From Flavobacteriales bacterium (lineage in GTDB: Bacteria; Bacteroidota; Bacteroidia; Flavobacteriales_D; Crocinitomicaceae): a DNA stretch of 43,475 nt. The notes under the pieces are model-generated. The model was not told the origin of the DNA. It searched no databases and saw only the letters and a list, made by a program, of their open reading frames with translations. This document shows, piece after piece, positions 23,794 to 31,768 of the stretch. Within the stretch, counting starts at the first letter, position 1, and each line of letters starts with the position of its first letter. The stretch lies in NCBI GenBank assembly GCA_947505255.1, contig CANNKP010000005.1, positions 1-43,475 on the forward strand, written 5' to 3'. The position numbers and the translations under genes are program-made.

Positions 23794-24909
23794 ATGGGCA
23801 TTCAACTAACGTTTATCAATTTAAATATTCCTTTTCGCATTCACTTTAAACACAACAGCGCAGAAAGAAATAGTACGATGACTATTTTAATTATTGCTCA
23901 AGGAAAACATTGTACTGGATATGGCGAAGGTTGCCCAAGAGAATATGTTACAAATGAGTCTATTGAGACGGGTAGGAGTTTTTTTGAATGGATTATAAAT
24001 AAAATCATTCTTTCTGTCTATGATCTTGATTCATTGATGATTTTTAGGATAGAACAGAAGGATATAATCAAAAATAATCATGCTTGTTGGTGTGCTATAG
24101 AAATGGCTCTCTTAGATTTATTTGCCAAAGAAAACAAGATGTCTATAGAGCAATATTTGGGAGTCAATGAATTAAAAGACCCATTTTATTACACTGCAGT
24201 TATTGGAAGCGGTAGCATGGAATCTTTTAAGGCAATTGCTCAACGACATTTTGAAATGAATTTCAAGGATTTCAAATTAAAAATATCCGGAAATATTGAT
24301 GAAGATTACTCGAAAATTAAGTATCTAAAAGAAAAAAATCCTGATTTCAATATACGTTTGGATGCAAATAACCTTTGGGATAATCAGGACGATTTGTTCG
24401 CCTATTGTAAAAACTTGCCATTCGCTATTAAAGGTTTAGAAGAACCCTTAAAACATAAAAACATTTCAATGCTTGCAAATATTTATTATGAGACTGGCAT
24501 TCCGATTATTTTAGATGAGAGCTTTATTTTTCTAGCTGATTTCGAAGAAGTTTATAAGCATAGCAATGCATTTATTTTAAATATACGGGTGTCAAAAATG
24601 GGAGGAATTATTAATTCTTTACAAATTGCCAAACGTGCTAAAGAACTTAAAATCTCAGCTATTGTTGGTGCTCAAGTTGGGGAATCTAGTCTGTTAACTC
24701 GTTCTTCCTTGCTGATTGCATCGCAGTTAAACGAATATTGTATTGGAATGGAAGGTGCTTATGGCACACTGCTATTGCAAGATGATATTATAAAAAATCC
24801 AATCATGTTTGGTGATGGGGGAAAACTAATTAGTGAAGATCTATTAGATAAAAAAGAATTTGGTCTTCAACTTAATGTTGATAGAGAGAAAATAAATAAT
24901 TTCAGCTAA
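23794..24909 (+). CDS. enolase-superfamily protein, muconate-lactonising subgroup (dipeptide epimerase / N-acylamino acid racemase-like)
   Basis: Abstracts a proton alpha to a carboxylate using Mg2+. The 371-residue protein has the capping domain (residues 1-115) and the barrel with the expected residues: FKLKISG (KxK, catalytic Lys), RLDANNLW (first metal Asp), LEEPL (metal Glu), ILDES (metal Asp) and VSKMGGI (second catalytic Lys). That pattern is of Ala-Glu epimerases, o-succinylbenzoate synthases and N-succinylamino-acid racemases. Its ATG abuts the stop of the GH3 fusion, so it is part of the operon. Next to an acyl-amino-acid synthetase, racemisation of an N-acyl amino acid is an attractive but unproven role; no menaquinone genes are adjacent. 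Confidence 0.83.
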   Translation: MGIQLTFINLNIPFRIHFKHNSAERNSTMTILIIAQGKHCTGYGEGCPREYVTNESIETGRSFFEWIINKIILSVYDLDSLMIFRIEQKDIIKNNHACWCAIEMALLDLFAKENKMSIEQYLGVNELKDPFYYTAVIGSGSMESFKAIAQRHFEMNFKDFKLKISGNIDEDYSKIKYLKEKNPDFNIRLDANNLWDNQDDLFAYCKNLPFAIKGLEEPLKHKNISMLANIYYETGIPIILDESFIFLADFEEVYKHSNAFILNIRVSKMGGIINSLQIAKRAKELKISAIVGAQVGESSLLTRSSLLIASQLNEYCIGMEGAYGTLLLQDDIIKNPIMFGDGGKLISEDLLDKKEFGLQLNVDREKINNFS

Positions 24910-25004
24910 TCGTTTCATCAATTATTGAAAATTGTGCGTTTAATTCGCTGAAATATACAAATGAACTGAATAAAAAAAAGAGTCTCCCAAAATATTTATT
25001 AGTC

Positions 25005-25040
25005 ATAAAAAAAGGCCTTCATTACTGAAGACCTTTTGTA
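25005..25040. terminator. bidirectional terminator between convergent units
   Basis: AAGGCCTTCA (25012-25021) and TGAAGACCTT (25026-25035) form a 10-bp stem with one C-A mismatch around TTAC, with an A run on the left and TTTT on the right. It separates the P450 operon from the convergent type IX cargo gene. Confidence 0.75.
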
Positions 25041-25055
25041 TATATTGAAATTTGA

Positions 25056-26999
25056 TTATTTCCTTACCAATTGCAAGAATCCTTGACCTGAGTATTCTTT
25101 ACCGTCAACACCAAAAACGATGTATTTGCAGAAATATGTACCTTCATCAGCTAATGCACCTGAATCGGTTTTTCCATTCCATGCTGGATTAATACTAGTC
25201 CCTTCATACATTTTGTTTCCCCATCGATTGATGATAGTCAATTCAATTTTCGATTTATTTGTAACATCAAGGAAAAATAAATCATTTACTCCGTCACCAT
25301 CAGGTGTGAAAACATTTGGAAGATTAATCACTGGGACAGGCAAAACACAACTTCCATCATCCAATACAGCAATAGCACTATAATTTAAGGCTATTGGGTT
25401 TGTACAGCCACATTCAACAATTGAAATCGTTGTGTAAGTTGTGTCTCCACATGTTGGACTTGATAACGCAACTAACATTACTGTTGCACTTGAAGTGAAC
25501 GTTTGTGTTTGGCTATTTAAATCATTTACAGAAGCCGTATTTCCATTTCCAAAATCATAATAATAATTGATCGCATTTTGACTTGTATTTGTAAATACTA
25601 CTTGTACTGGATTACATCCTGCCTGAATATCAGCTGTTATAGTTGCAATTGGAGGATTTAACATGTCAACAAAAACAGAATCATTCGTGGTACAAACATT
25701 ATCTGTAATAGAAAAATAATACCAACCAGAAGCTAGGTTTGTCCAAACAGTTGCATCAATGAAGTTTGGATTTCCTGCTCCAGGACCTGTCCATTGATAA
25801 GAAGCAACTCCTGTTATTCCTAGACCAACACCTGAAACTGCACCATCAAGAGCGCATGCACTAGCAGGGAAGGAGTACATGGTGTCTACATCAAGTAGTT
25901 GATTGATTACCAATACGACACTATCTTCTCGAACATAATTACACCCATCATGGATTGTAACATAATATGTAATTGTATCATGTTCTAAACCTGTTGAAGG
26001 CATAACCGTTGGATTTGTTGTACTCGGCGTTGTCCAATCATATGTATATGGTGGAACAGAATTTCCAATATTTGTTACTCCAGCTGTTGGAGAGAATGTT
26101 GGGCAATAAGAATAAACTGTATCAACTAAATTGTAAGTCATTTGATCCGGAGAAACACTTATTACAACAATTTCTGAAGTACACATGTAATTCCCTAAAG
26201 TATCATAAACCATTGCTTGGAAAGTTGTATCTCCCATTGGAACGACCCAAAAAGCATCGGTATCCATTAAACCATTATCCCAATTTACAACTGTTGTTGA
26301 ACCACAAGGTGCTCCTGTTGCATTAATTACGATATTTTCCAGTCCCCAGTTGTCGCAACATGCACCTGAAGATTGTGTTTGAATCCATCTGAACATTGTT
26401 CCCGTTGTCTGAGCACCTGGAGGAATAGGTACATTAAATGTGTTCCAAGTTGTATAAGCAGTTGATTGTCCAGCAGAAACAATACTTGTTGAAGTATTTG
26501 GATTGGAAGGCAATGTAAAGCCTCCTGGAGAATAATAAATAATATTAATCCAAGTTAATCCACCATCAATAGAGTATTGAATGGAAACACCCTCATCTTG
26601 TTCGTCTGGACCTTCGCATGGAGCAGAACCAGCTTGCATGGCATAAACCATATCAAATGAAATTGCTCCACCACAACTAATATCAAAAGAAGCAGTTGAA
26701 ATCATTGGAGTTCCTGAACCAGCGGATGCAGCCCAATAGTAAGGAGTACCTGAAGGGCTAGCGCCACATGGAGTTGAAAAACTCGTTCCACCAGCAACAG
26801 ACCAACCTGCAGGTACACTAGCACTATTGAAGTTGAATGTTTGACCAGCATTTAATAAATTTGAAACCGAAGAAATTAGAACAGAATCACCAATACAAAC
26901 AAGCGTATCCATTGGTGTAATAGTAATGTTACAATTTTGAGCTTTAACTAAACTATTCGTTGATAGAATAAGTATTAAAAGGGGAAGTATTTTTCTCAT
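25056..26999 (-). CDS. large exported protein with reelin-like region and T9SS type B (CHU_C) sorting domain
   Basis: Extracellular or surface protein of unknown function. Signal peptide MRKILPLLILILSTNSLVKA. Residues about 55-225 look like a reelin-type sub-repeat: ISFDMVYAMQAG, then VSIQYSIDGGLTWINIIYYSP, FRWIQTQ and WGLENIVI, i.e. the 'QYS-DGG-TW ... FRW-Q ... LDN' pattern. A middle region of beta-sandwich PKD-like segments follows (YYYDFGNGNTAS). The C terminus (LPNVFTPDGDGVNDLF ... INRWGNKMYEG ... GTYFCKYI) is the gliding-motility-associated type B sorting domain. It follows the small exported protein gene by 7 bp. Could be an adhesin. Confidence 0.82.
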   Translation of the reverse strand: MRKILPLLILILSTNSLVKAQNCNITITPMDTLVCIGDSVLISSVSNLLNAGQTFNFNSASVPAGWSVAGGTSFSTPCGASPSGTPYYWAASAGSGTPMISTASFDISCGGAISFDMVYAMQAGSAPCEGPDEQDEGVSIQYSIDGGLTWINIIYYSPGGFTLPSNPNTSTSIVSAGQSTAYTTWNTFNVPIPPGAQTTGTMFRWIQTQSSGACCDNWGLENIVINATGAPCGSTTVVNWDNGLMDTDAFWVVPMGDTTFQAMVYDTLGNYMCTSEIVVISVSPDQMTYNLVDTVYSYCPTFSPTAGVTNIGNSVPPYTYDWTTPSTTNPTVMPSTGLEHDTITYYVTIHDGCNYVREDSVVLVINQLLDVDTMYSFPASACALDGAVSGVGLGITGVASYQWTGPGAGNPNFIDATVWTNLASGWYYFSITDNVCTTNDSVFVDMLNPPIATITADIQAGCNPVQVVFTNTSQNAINYYYDFGNGNTASVNDLNSQTQTFTSSATVMLVALSSPTCGDTTYTTISIVECGCTNPIALNYSAIAVLDDGSCVLPVPVINLPNVFTPDGDGVNDLFFLDVTNKSKIELTIINRWGNKMYEGTSINPAWNGKTDSGALADEGTYFCKYIVFGVDGKEYSGQGFLQLVRK

Positions 27000-27006
27000 A
27001 ACGGTC

Positions 27007-27459
27007 TTATTCTATAATTAGATTAGTAATAACTGGTCTTTCAAATTTCCAACCACCAGAAAGATTTGGGTTGTTAATTAATTGTGTCAATTGCGTTTCT
27101 TTGAAATTACAATCGCCTTCTAAACTTGTTTTTGCAGGAATAGTAATGTATGCTGCATGTTCTTTTCCAGCTTCACAACCATTGCATCCTTCAGTGTATT
27201 GCAAACCAAAATTAAATAGAATTGACTTCGGTTGATTTGAAAGATTTTCAATTTTCATGAACGTATAAATTAACGGAAGTTTGAATCCCGCAACTGTGCA
27301 TTCTGTTCTTTTGACATAGAAGTTTACTTCACTCGCATTTTCAAGTAATTGCCAGTCAGAACTTAACTTGAATTTCTCGTTGTTTTGACCGAACGAAGAA
27401 CTCGTGATTAATAATAAAAAAGCGATTAACCCTTTTTTTAAAAAGATTGATTTTGTCAT
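27007..27459 (-). CDS. small exported protein, function unknown
   Basis: Start taken at the ATG on the minus strand at 27457-27459, which gives the signal peptide MTKSIFLKKGLIAFLLLITSSSFGQ. The longer frame from 27714 would overlap the upstream methyltransferase gene and add a non-signal hydrophobic stretch. The mature 125 residues carry four cysteines, among them EGCNGCEAGKEH (CxxC) and GDCNFKE, suggesting metal binding or disulfides. Last-but-one gene of a minus-strand run that ends with the T9SS type B protein. No family assigned. Confidence 0.6.
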   Translation of the reverse strand: MTKSIFLKKGLIAFLLLITSSSFGQNNEKFKLSSDWQLLENASEVNFYVKRTECTVAGFKLPLIYTFMKIENLSNQPKSILFNFGLQYTEGCNGCEAGKEHAAYITIPAKTSLEGDCNFKETQLTQLINNPNLSGGWKFERPVITNLIIE

Positions 27460-27628
27460 ATTTTTTTGTTTGTTCATTTGTTTCGTATTACCCATTTTAT
27501 TGAAAATAACGAGGATAAAAGTAGTAAAGTATAAGAAGAAAACATAATTATTTAATGTCAATCTGCTAACTCCGAAAATTAAGACGATTAATTGATGCAT
27601 TAGTTGCATCTCAATTTGAATTTTGAAT

Positions 27629-28435
27629 TTATTTAGATGTTTTTGACCCAATAATCGAATAAACCATTGGAATTTTATTATCCAAATGTTTAATACGGAA
27701 TTTTTTTGGTTCAAATTCTATTGTTTCACTAAAACAGTTGTAAGGTGAATAATCAAATTCATCCAAGGAATTGATTTGAATATTATTCTTAATCAATGCA
27801 TTTAGAACTTCTGCCATACCATGATTCCACATGACGTATTCTTGAGAAAGATCGGCTGTTTTGTCTGCATATGTGCCGTTATAGACTTCAATAATTGGCC
27901 CTGAATTAAAGTAATTGTACCCTATTTTATCGAAATTGTCATCAAACATCCATACAACAGGATGAAATTCAACGAATACAAATTTTCCTTCTGGTTTTAA
28001 AAATGTAGATACGACTTCAGCCCATTTATCCAAATCGGGAAGCCAGCCAATAGTTCCATAACTGGTAAAAACAATGTCAAATTTTTTATCTAACAGATTG
28101 GGTAAATCATAAATATTACAACATATAAAAGTTGCATCAACGCCTGACTTAATAGCTAATTCATTTGCACTTTCGATGGCTTTGTCCGATAAATCAATTC
28201 CAGTCACATCAGCTCCCATGCGACCAAGAGAAAGCGTGTCTTGACCAAAATGACATTGTAAGTGAAGAATACTTTTCCCATTAACATCTCCTAATAATGC
28301 TAGTTCAATTGGGTTTAAAGAAGTATTTCCATTAAGAAATCCTTCCACATCATAGAAATCAGAAGTTAAATGTATCGGAGTTTTCTTATTCCAAGATTGT
28401 TTATTTATTTCAAGGTAATTTACTTCTGATTTCAT
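27629..28435 (-). CDS. class I SAM-dependent methyltransferase
   Basis: A 268-residue Rossmann-fold methyltransferase. SAM motif I ILHLQCHFGQDTLSLG near residue 54, motif II VTGIDLSDKAI near residue 75, FDIVFTSYGTIGW near residue 113 and KFVFVEFHPVVWM near 152. The HLQCHFGQD variant of motif I is common in small-molecule methyltransferases of Bacteroidota. It begins 12 bp after the esterase stop. Substrate unknown. Confidence 0.87.
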   Translation of the reverse strand: MKSEVNYLEINKQSWNKKTPIHLTSDFYDVEGFLNGNTSLNPIELALLGDVNGKSILHLQCHFGQDTLSLGRMGADVTGIDLSDKAIESANELAIKSGVDATFICCNIYDLPNLLDKKFDIVFTSYGTIGWLPDLDKWAEVVSTFLKPEGKFVFVEFHPVVWMFDDNFDKIGYNYFNSGPIIEVYNGTYADKTADLSQEYVMWNHGMAEVLNALIKNNIQINSLDEFDYSPYNCFSETIEFEPKKFRIKHLDNKIPMVYSIIGSKTSK

Positions 28436-28447
28436 ATTTGTACATTT

Positions 28448-29590
28448 TTATTGTTTAACAAATCGAATTGTTTCGGATTTATTACCATTTGAAAACGAAA
28501 TGAAATAGATTCCTTGAACTAGATTTGAAACATCAATATTCTCATTGTAATTTTCAATAGTCATCACAGTTTTTCCAGATAAATTGGAGATATAAAGAGA
28601 TGAAATAGCTTTTGTGTTTTCTAATCCATTTATTGTTAAATTATTCATTGTTGGATTTGGGTAAACTGAATAATTATTCGATGCTGCTAAATCATTCAAT
28701 CCGCTATATCCAATTTTACCATTAATATCATATTGCATGAAGAACTCCCATATTTTGATGGAAGCATCAATATCTCTGTTTGTAATACCGACTGTAATTG
28801 GAGCATTAGGCCAAGTATGTCCACCTCCTATAATTTTGTAATGTTCCACCTCAACACCATTTAATCCATTTGAATAAAGATAATGTTCCGCTGTGCAACC
28901 ATCAATTAAATTTATATTAGGAACTGGTGTCATGATTGCAGGGAGATCACAACTGTTGAATGCAGTCCAATATGAAAGTGTATTCGGTATCGTTGCAAAA
29001 GCTGCCGTTCCACTATAAGGCACCGTTGCATCTGCTGTTCCATGTATTTCCATGACAGGCATTGGATGCGCTGGGTTGCACGTAGTAAATTGGTTGATAT
29101 TAAAATCTCCAGTAACGGATGCAATTGCGGCTATTCTTGTGCTCAATTCACACGCTAAAGTATAACTCATGAATCCACCGTTTGACATTCCTGTGCTAAA
29201 AACGCGTTCTTGATTTATTGAATATGTTAATGCTAACGAATCAATTAATGCTGATGTAAAACCTATATCATCAACTGCACCGCCCCAACCAGAATTCCAA
29301 TAAGGTTGATTAGAACCATCTAATGTTCCCATAGGATGAACAATTAAAAAACCTGCTGTATCTGCAATTGGACGAAAATCACCATAAAACATCTGCTGTG
29401 TAGCATTACTTGTGTAGCCATGAAAATTAAAAACAAGTGGGGCAGGAGTCCCCGGAGAATAACTTGCTGGAACATATAAAATATACGTTCTTGTTATGCC
29501 ACCATGCGCAATACTGCCATTAATCGTTTGTTGTGAGAAACTTAGGTAAGCGAACAATATTGAAATTGTAGAAGTTAAAAATGTTTTCAT
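28448..29590 (-). CDS. secreted PHB-depolymerase/feruloyl-esterase-like hydrolase with T9SS type A sorting domain
   Basis: Extracellular serine esterase. Signal peptide MKTFLTSTISILFAYLSFS, then RTYILYVPASYSPGTPAPLVFNFHG (oxyanion strand), the nucleophile elbow GMSNGGFMS near residue 133 and a late catalytic His in GGGHTWPNAP near residue 253, an LpqC/PHB-depolymerase-like arrangement. The C-terminal 75 residues (YSVYPNPTMNNLTINGL ... GIYFISFSNG) are a T9SS type A sorting domain. It starts 21 bp after rluF on the same strand. The polymer or ester attacked is unknown; polyester, feruloylated xylan and acetyl esters are all possible. Confidence 0.88.
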   Translation of the reverse strand: MKTFLTSTISILFAYLSFSQQTINGSIAHGGITRTYILYVPASYSPGTPAPLVFNFHGYTSNATQQMFYGDFRPIADTAGFLIVHPMGTLDGSNQPYWNSGWGGAVDDIGFTSALIDSLALTYSINQERVFSTGMSNGGFMSYTLACELSTRIAAIASVTGDFNINQFTTCNPAHPMPVMEIHGTADATVPYSGTAAFATIPNTLSYWTAFNSCDLPAIMTPVPNINLIDGCTAEHYLYSNGLNGVEVEHYKIIGGGHTWPNAPITVGITNRDIDASIKIWEFFMQYDINGKIGYSGLNDLAASNNYSVYPNPTMNNLTINGLENTKAISSLYISNLSGKTVMTIENYNENIDVSNLVQGIYFISFSNGNKSETIRFVKQ

Positions 29591-29611
29591 ATTAAGTCTG
29601 ATTATTATTAA

Positions 29612-30343
29612 TTATTCAACTGTTTTGGAAGAATCCGATACCATTTCGTTAATCTCCAACATTTCCTTTTCATTCAAATAGCGCCATTCACCAACTGGAA
29701 GGTCCAATGAGATGTTCATTATGCGAATTCGTTTCAATGCAACAACATCGTAATCCAAGTATTCACACATTCTTCTAATTTGACGATTTAACCCTTGCGT
29801 TAATATAATTGTAAATGAATATTTGCTAATTTGTTTTACGTAACATTTTTTAGTAATTGTCTCTAAAATTGGAACACCATCACTCATGTCATTGATAAAA
29901 CCTTGAGTAATTGGTTGATTTACTGTCACAATGTACTCTTTTTCATGGTTATTTCTAGCTCTAAGAATCTTATTTACAATGTCACCATCATTGGTTAAAA
30001 ATATTAATCCTTCACTTGGCTTATCTAGACGTCCAATCGGAAATATCCGTTTTGGATGGTTGATGAATTCAATAATATTATCCTTTTCAGCCTTGATGTC
30101 TGTCGTACATACAATTCCAACGGGCTTATTGAAAGCAATATAAATAAATTCTTCTTTAGGTTGAGAAACACGAATTCCATCAACACAAACTTCATCACCA
30201 TTAACTATTTTTGTGCCCATTTCGGGAACTTGGCCGTTTATTGTAACTCGTCCTTCTTCAATTAATTTGTCAGCCGCACGTCGTGAACAATATCCAGCCT
30301 CGCTTAAAAATTTATTAATTCGCGTTGATTCGTTTGTTGTCAT
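29612..30343 (-). CDS. rluF: 23S rRNA pseudouridine synthase, RluF type
   Basis: Isomerises a uridine in 23S rRNA helix 80 (U2604 in E. coli numbering). The 243-residue protein has an S4 RNA-binding domain (RINKFLSEAGYCSRRAADKLIEEGRVTING) and the RsuA/RluBEF catalytic core with FNKPVGIVCTT and the catalytic Asp in IGRLDKPSEGLIFLTNDGD, then LTQGLNRQIRRMCEYLDYDV. The KPVGIVCTT and LTNDGD text is that of RluF rather than RluB, but the exact target is inferred. A -7 element lies 23 bp upstream. Confidence 0.9.
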   Translation of the reverse strand: MTTNESTRINKFLSEAGYCSRRAADKLIEEGRVTINGQVPEMGTKIVNGDEVCVDGIRVSQPKEEFIYIAFNKPVGIVCTTDIKAEKDNIIEFINHPKRIFPIGRLDKPSEGLIFLTNDGDIVNKILRARNNHEKEYIVTVNQPITQGFINDMSDGVPILETITKKCYVKQISKYSFTIILTQGLNRQIRRMCEYLDYDVVALKRIRIMNISLDLPVGEWRYLNEKEMLEINEMVSDSSKTVE

Positions 30344-30365
30344 TTTTTGATCATCTTTCTGCTAA

Positions 30366-30373
30366 CAAAAATA
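30366..30373 (-). promoter_or_regulatory. -7 element of the rluF-esterase-methyltransferase run
   Basis: Minus strand TATTTTTG, a perfect TANNTTTG, 22 bp before the rluF ATG. No convincing -33 element. Confidence 0.4.
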
Positions 30374-30523
30374 CATGAAATGTTGCAATTCAGATTTAAA
30401 AAATAGCAGGATGAACAAAATAGAATTTTAAAATTTTAATAGCCTTATTTTCAAGTATTAACATGATAAAAGTAAATGAAATAATGTTTTTTTTTAATTT
30501 TAAGTTTTCAATTGAAAAATGAT

Positions 30524-30531
30524 TAGGTTTG
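30524..30531 (+). promoter_or_regulatory. -7 element of the STAS-like gene
   Basis: TAGGTTTG matches TANNTTTG exactly, 29 bp before the ATG at 30561. The -33 position (AAG) is poor. Confidence 0.4.
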
Positions 30532-30560
30532 CAGCAGGATAAGCAATTATAAAATCCAAC

Positions 30561-30974
30561 ATGACTGAATTGATTGACTATAATGTAATTAAAGAATCAA
30601 CCACAAAAACGGTAAGATTAAGGTTGCTTTCGAATGGTGTAGTTCATTATTCCTATTTACCAAACTCAACTGTTTGTGAAATAGAGCATCTAGTTAATCA
30701 TGATGCTATTGTTGAATTCACTCAAAATATAAAGCATTTAGTTATCCTTGATACAGGTGAATTTTTGAATTTAACACCAGAAGCGCGGAAATTGATTCGA
30801 AAATTAGAAGAAACCGTTCCTGTCGCAGCAAGAGCTGTTGTTGTAAAAACCTTAGGAGAAAGAATGATAATAAATTTTTATATTAGTTTTCATAAACCTA
30901 TTATTCCTACAAAAGTTTTTTCAAATTACGAAAATGCGATGCTTTGGTTAAACAATAAGAATTTGTCTAATTGA
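30561..30974 (+). CDS. STAS/SpoIIAA-like small cytoplasmic protein, function unknown
   Basis: A 137-residue protein whose pattern of alternating beta strands and helices (VRLRLLSNGVVHYSYL, HLVILDTGEFLNLTPEARKLIRKLEE, ARAVVVKTLGERMIINFYISFHKPIIPTKVFSNYENAMLWL) recalls the STAS/SEC14-like proteins seen in many Bacteroidota, later named DUF7793. No phosphorylatable Ser/Thr motif can be fixed. Monocistronic, between rluF and the TrmH-type methyltransferase, both on the other strand. Confidence 0.55.
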   Translation: MTELIDYNVIKESTTKTVRLRLLSNGVVHYSYLPNSTVCEIEHLVNHDAIVEFTQNIKHLVILDTGEFLNLTPEARKLIRKLEETVPVAARAVVVKTLGERMIINFYISFHKPIIPTKVFSNYENAMLWLNNKNLSN

Positions 30975-30987
30975 ATACATGGAATTT

Positions 30988-31767
30988 TTATTTCTGTTTT
31001 TGAAATTCAATTCTCTTAAATTCTGATACCAATATTGCTGCAGCTGCGGAAACATTTAAAGATTCAGCTCCTCCAAATCGAGGAATTGAAATTGGATGTG
31101 AAATCAACGGTAAAAGTTCCTTAGAAATCCCATTTCCCTCATTTCCAAGTAGTAATACTCCTGTTCCCTGAAGTGTTTCTTTATAGATATTAATTCCTTC
31201 AAGTAAAGCTCCGTAAATATTTAATTTACATTCTCTTAGCCAGCTTTCAAGTTCTAATGAATGCATGTTGACCCTGAAGATTGCGCCCATACTCGCTTGT
31301 ACAACTTTGGGATTATACCAATCAACTGTAGTTTTCGAACAAATGATATCTGAAATGCCATACCAATCAGCAATCCTCATAATGGTTCCGAGATTTCCTG
31401 GATCTTGAATTCCGTCAAGTGCAAGTATTAAATTATCTTGTTGAATAGTTGAATTAGTCTTTTTTTTACGAATAACAGCGAGAACTTTATTTGGAGTTGT
31501 TAAAAGTGAAATTTGATCTAATTCTTTTGCACTAATTTCATAAGATTCAACTGACAGATTTTCATGCCTAAAGTCATTTGTATAAGCCAATAATTCGATG
31601 AAATTCTCAGCATAAATCAAGGCTTCATTAACCATTTTTTCTCCCTCAACAATAAAAAAACCAAGTTCATCACGCGTTTTTTTATGATGTAAGGAGCGAA
31701 TCCATTTAATCTTATTCTTTGAAAGGTCTGACACTGATTCTTTATTATTATTTTTGTTGTTATTCAT
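30988..31767 (-). CDS. TrmH/SpoU-family RNA 2'-O-methyltransferase
   Basis: SAM-dependent ribose methylation of tRNA or rRNA with a deep trefoil knot. Starts at the ATG on the minus strand at 31765-31767. Seen: N-terminal substrate-binding domain IKWIRSLHHKKTRDELGFFIVEGEKMV, then the SpoU motifs ALDGIQDPGNLGTIMRIADW (motif 1, Asn and Arg), LLLGNEGNGIS (motif 2), and IPRFGGAESLNVSAAAAIL (motif 3). A candidate start at 31783-31785 would overlap the divergent gene; a GTG near 31739 is also possible. Which RNA position it modifies is not visible. The start lies 1 bp from the divergent TamL-like gene. Confidence 0.88.
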   Translation of the reverse strand: MNNNKNNNKESVSDLSKNKIKWIRSLHHKKTRDELGFFIVEGEKMVNEALIYAENFIELLAYTNDFRHENLSVESYEISAKELDQISLLTTPNKVLAVIRKKKTNSTIQQDNLILALDGIQDPGNLGTIMRIADWYGISDIICSKTTVDWYNPKVVQASMGAIFRVNMHSLELESWLRECKLNIYGALLEGINIYKETLQGTGVLLLGNEGNGISKELLPLISHPISIPRFGGAESLNVSAAAAILVSEFKRIEFQKQK

Positions 31768-31768
31768 T

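Noticed and set aside
26009..26326. 105-codon plus-strand frame inside the type B T9SS gene
   Set aside because: Antisense to a gene with signal peptide and clear C-terminal domain; the Leu/His-rich translation is a typical shadow.
30056..30265. Plus-strand frames (70 and 69 codons) opposite rluF
   Set aside because: Antisense shadows of an unambiguous pseudouridine synthase.
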